Assembly: GCA_002309275.1 (NCBI GenBank) | Contig: DBXL01000037.1 | Location: 1-6,248 of the forward strand | DNA from: Ruminococcaceae bacterium UBA1213 | GTDB lineage: Bacteria > Bacillota > Clostridia > Oscillospirales > Acutalibacteraceae | Length of the DNA stretch: 6,248 bases | Reading direction: 5' to 3' | In this document: piece after piece, positions 6,248-6,248 of the stretch | How the letters are laid out: every line of letters starts with the position of its first letter | Numbering within the stretch: the stretch's first letter is position 1 | The notes under the pieces: generated by a model | Database searches by the model: none | The model's input: the letters and a program-made list of their open reading frames with translations, nothing else | Told to the model about the DNA's origin: nothing | Translations under genes and position numbers: made by a program

Positions 6248-6248
6248 T

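Noticed and set aside
1..6248. CRISPR array, tRNA, rRNA, retron ncRNA or riboswitch
   Set aside because: No regularly spaced repeats, tRNA-like cloverleaf or reverse-transcriptase motif seen on either strand; intergenic spaces are short.

Overview
The window is AT-rich, and every gene I can support lies on the minus strand. Strong AGGAGG-type ribosome binding sites, short intergenic gaps, a lipobox-type lipoprotein and a LytS-type kinase all point to a low-GC Firmicute. The overall style would fit a gut Ruminococcus or related Oscillospiraceae, but that is an impression and not an identification.

Read in the direction of transcription (high to low coordinates), the right part (about 6248 to 3689) looks like a signalling and envelope block. 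It holds the C-terminal part of a LytS-type sensor histidine kinase. An ATGA overlap joins it to a response regulator whose output domain is an XRE/Cro-C1 helix-turn-helix instead of the usual LytTR. After a 79-nt gap comes a pair of closely spaced genes: a small cytoplasmic protein that may have a PsbP/DcrB-like fold, and a lipoprotein trypsin-like serine protease with a complete His-Asp-Ser triad.

The middle (about 3688 to 3322) has no intact gene. It holds a decayed fragment of an IS200/IS605-type tnpB containing a perfect 15-bp inverted repeat. Beyond the fragment is a well-formed promoter (TTGAAT, 17-nt spacer, TATAAT) flanked by a bipartite direct repeat that could be an operator.

The left part (3321 to 1 and past the edge) is a probable anti-phage operon of three genes. 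The first encodes a protein of unknown function with a helix-turn-helix-like segment. The second encodes an ABC-type/SMC-like AAA ATPase. The third, overlapping the second by 14 nt, encodes an HNH endonuclease. The ATPase plus HNH pair resembles Septu (PtuA/PtuB) and the ATPase/HNH effectors of some retrons. The first gene is not part of that scheme as I know it.

The most unusual point is the start of the first operon gene. The only ATG with a good ribosome binding site and good promoter spacing (3321) is out of frame with the 238-codon body. The two frames are joined exactly by a -1 slip at an A AAA AAG heptamer at 3298-3292. Programmed frameshifting, phase variation in the A-run and a plain one-base deletion or sequencing error are all possible. 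The TTG that opens the body frame has no sensibly spaced ribosome binding site.
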